Source: Desulfovibrio desulfuricans DSM 642
Lineage (GTDB): Bacteria > Desulfobacterota > Desulfovibrionia > Desulfovibrionales > Desulfovibrionaceae
Assembly (NCBI RefSeq): GCF_000420465.1
Contig: NZ_ATUZ01000016.1
Span: forward strand, 124,001-188,000
Length of the DNA stretch: 64,000 bases
Direction of reading: 5' to 3'
Part shown: positions 62,871 through 64,000 of the stretch, piece after piece
How the letters are laid out: each line of letters opens with the position of its first letter
Numbering within the stretch: the first letter of the stretch is position 1
Program-made: the position numbers and the translations under genes
The notes under the pieces: model-generated
Seen by the model: the letters and a program-made list of their open reading frames with translations, nothing else
Database searches by the model: none
What the model was told of the DNA's origin: nothing

Positions 62871-64000
62871 TTAATCCACCCGGTGGTGGCAGCCAATACT
62901 TACCTTGTTGCGCAACGCGGCCTGCGTGATGATATACGAGGTCTGCGAGCCGTGGAAAAGATCCACCAGCCGCCGCGATATGCGTGTGCGCTTGTAAAAG
63001 TCGTGGATATGCCGCACAAGGTCGCGCATATCTTCAAAGGCGCGGCGCAGGCGCGCCTCTGTGCGGGCAATGCCCACATAGTTCCACATGGTATTGCGGA
63101 TGTTTGTCCAGTCCTGAGCCACAAGGGCCGGGTCGTCCCTGCGTTCGTCGCCTTCATGTTTCCAGTCGGGGATGGCGGAGGCCAGAGCCTTGGGCAGGCC
63201 GCTTTCGGCCACCACGCGGTGGGCCAGATCCTTGCCGCTGCTCACGCCCCATACCAATGCCTCAAGCAGGGATGTGCTGGCAAGGCGGTTGGCCCCGTGC
63301 AGGCCGGTGCAGGCGCATTCGCCGATGGCGTAGAGTCCGTGCAGCGAGGTGCGGCCATGCACATCGGTGAGTACGCCGCCGCAGAAGTAGTGGGCCGCGG
63401 GCACGACGGGGATGGGCTCCTTGAGGATGTCGATGCCGGCCTCGCGGCACTTTTCGTATACGGTAGGAAAGCGCGTGGGCACGTCCTGCTCCACGCCGCT
63501 CACGTCCAGATAGAGGCAGGGCGCGCCGGTGTGCAGCATCTCGTCCATCATGGCCTGGGCCACCACGTCACGCGGGGCCAGGTCGCCCCTGGGGTCGTGG
63601 TCGAGCATGAAGGCGCGGCCCTTGCTGTCAAGCAGGCGCGCGCCCTCGCCGCGCATGGCCTCGGTAATGAGCGAGCGGCGGTTGCTGCGTTCTTCGTACA
63701 GCGCGGTTGGGTGGAACTGCATGAACTCGAGGTTGGCAAGGTCAACGCCTGCGCGAAAGGCCATGGACATGCCCGTGCCCACGCAGCCGGGCGCGTTGGT
63801 GGAGTGCAGAAACACCTGCCCCACGCCGCCGGTGGCAAGCACTGTCCAGTCCGCGAGGATTGTTTCCGTCTCGCCGGTTTCTTCATTGAGCACGTACGCG
63901 CCGAGGCAGCGGTTGCGCACTTCATATCGGTACTGCGAGGCCTTGGCGTGGTGGTGGCTGGTCAGAAGGTCGATGGCGGCGCGGCGGTGCAGCCGCGTGA
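62871..64000 (-). CDS. nadB: L-aspartate oxidase, C-terminal part
   Basis: The frame runs off the right edge, leaving about 376 of the usual 530 residues. It contains ATGGVGQVFLHSTNAPGCVGTGM (FAD-binding loop region), FMQFHPTALYE, an active-site segment GEGARLLDSKGRAFM, and HGANRLASTSLLEALVWG near residue 210 of the visible part. The C-terminal helical domain follows. NadB oxidises aspartate to iminoaspartate in NAD synthesis. The N-terminal FAD-binding part is outside the window. Confidence 0.95.
   Translation of the reverse strand, partial: TRLHRRAAIDLLTSHHHAKASQYRYEVRNRCLGAYVLNEETGETETILADWTVLATGGVGQVFLHSTNAPGCVGTGMSMAFRAGVDLANLEFMQFHPTALYEERSNRRSLITEAMRGEGARLLDSKGRAFMLDHDPRGDLAPRDVVAQAMMDEMLHTGAPCLYLDVSGVEQDVPTRFPTVYEKCREAGIDILKEPIPVVPAAHYFCGGVLTDVHGRTSLHGLYAIGECACTGLHGANRLASTSLLEALVWGVSSGKDLAHRVVAESGLPKALASAIPDWKHEGDERRDDPALVAQDWTNIRNTMWNYVGIARTEARLRRAFEDMRDLVRHIHDFYKRTRISRRLVDLFHGSQTSYIITQAALRNKVSIGCHHRVD

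Overview
The window looks like chromosomal DNA of a Desulfovibrio-type sulfate reducer, probably of the D. desulfuricans group. This rests on a 907-residue aldehyde oxidoreductase (Mop) with the cysteine spacing and Glu869 known from D. gigas Mop, a class I hybrid cluster protein beside a CRP/FNR regulator, a Desulfovibrio-style porin with a very long leader, and a gene block I remember from D. vulgaris as the DVU_1551-DVU_1559 neighbourhood. No sulfate-reduction gene lies in the window, so the assignment is inferred from gene content. No tRNA, rRNA, CRISPR array or intact insertion sequence was seen.

Region by region. 1-3.0 kb: the 5' part of a class V aminotransferase and a porin behind a 750-base leader. 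3.4-6.3 kb: a nitrosative-stress unit (hcpR, cupin, hcp) with a GTAAC palindrome placed like a class II activator site. 6.5-8.8 kb: a capsule/exopolysaccharide export protein and a lipoprotein. 9.0-21.7 kb: the most unusual region. A MoeA/MogA-like molybdopterin-binding protein and mop are followed by eight same-strand genes, most overlapping by 1-4 bases: flavin/Fe-S CCG oxidoreductase, tiny CxxC protein, methyltransferase, C_GCAxxG_C_C protein, radical SAM protein, CoA-ligase-like protein, MobA-like nucleotidyltransferase fused to an HD domain, and histidine phosphatase. 21.8-23.2 kb: an MdtJI-type SMR exporter pair and a YkgJ-like Cys-cluster protein.

23.5-30.7 kb is a compact minus-strand block guaB-guaA-tatB-tatC-hisB-lipoprotein-hisA. 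31.3-35.5 kb is the translation/secretion block ffh-rpsP-khpA-rimM followed by mutM; the usual trmD-rplS are missing after rimM. A 153-base MITE-like element with CTAG ends abuts the stop codon of pbpC, which overlaps a giant thioester alpha-2-macroglobulin gene (yfhM type). 44-47.7 kb holds ppk and a ppx/gppA gene; a chemoreceptor follows.

50.4-54.3 kb has an Nramp metal transporter and then a three-gene unit that is hard to place: a substrate-binding-type protein without a signal peptide, a G3E metallochaperone-type GTPase with CxxC motifs, and an ABC ATPase, with no permease. Its promoter region carries two copies of a perfect 10-base palindrome. hypD-hypE (hydrogenase maturation), argC, a DUF1844 protein, a second class V aminotransferase, an RlmI-type methyltransferase, a membrane-anchored unknown protein and the 3' part of nadB close the window.

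Two stretches deserve most attention as possible undescribed systems: the mop-linked operon (13.1-21.7 kb) and the GTPase/ATPase/signal-less binding-protein operon (51.7-54.3 kb).
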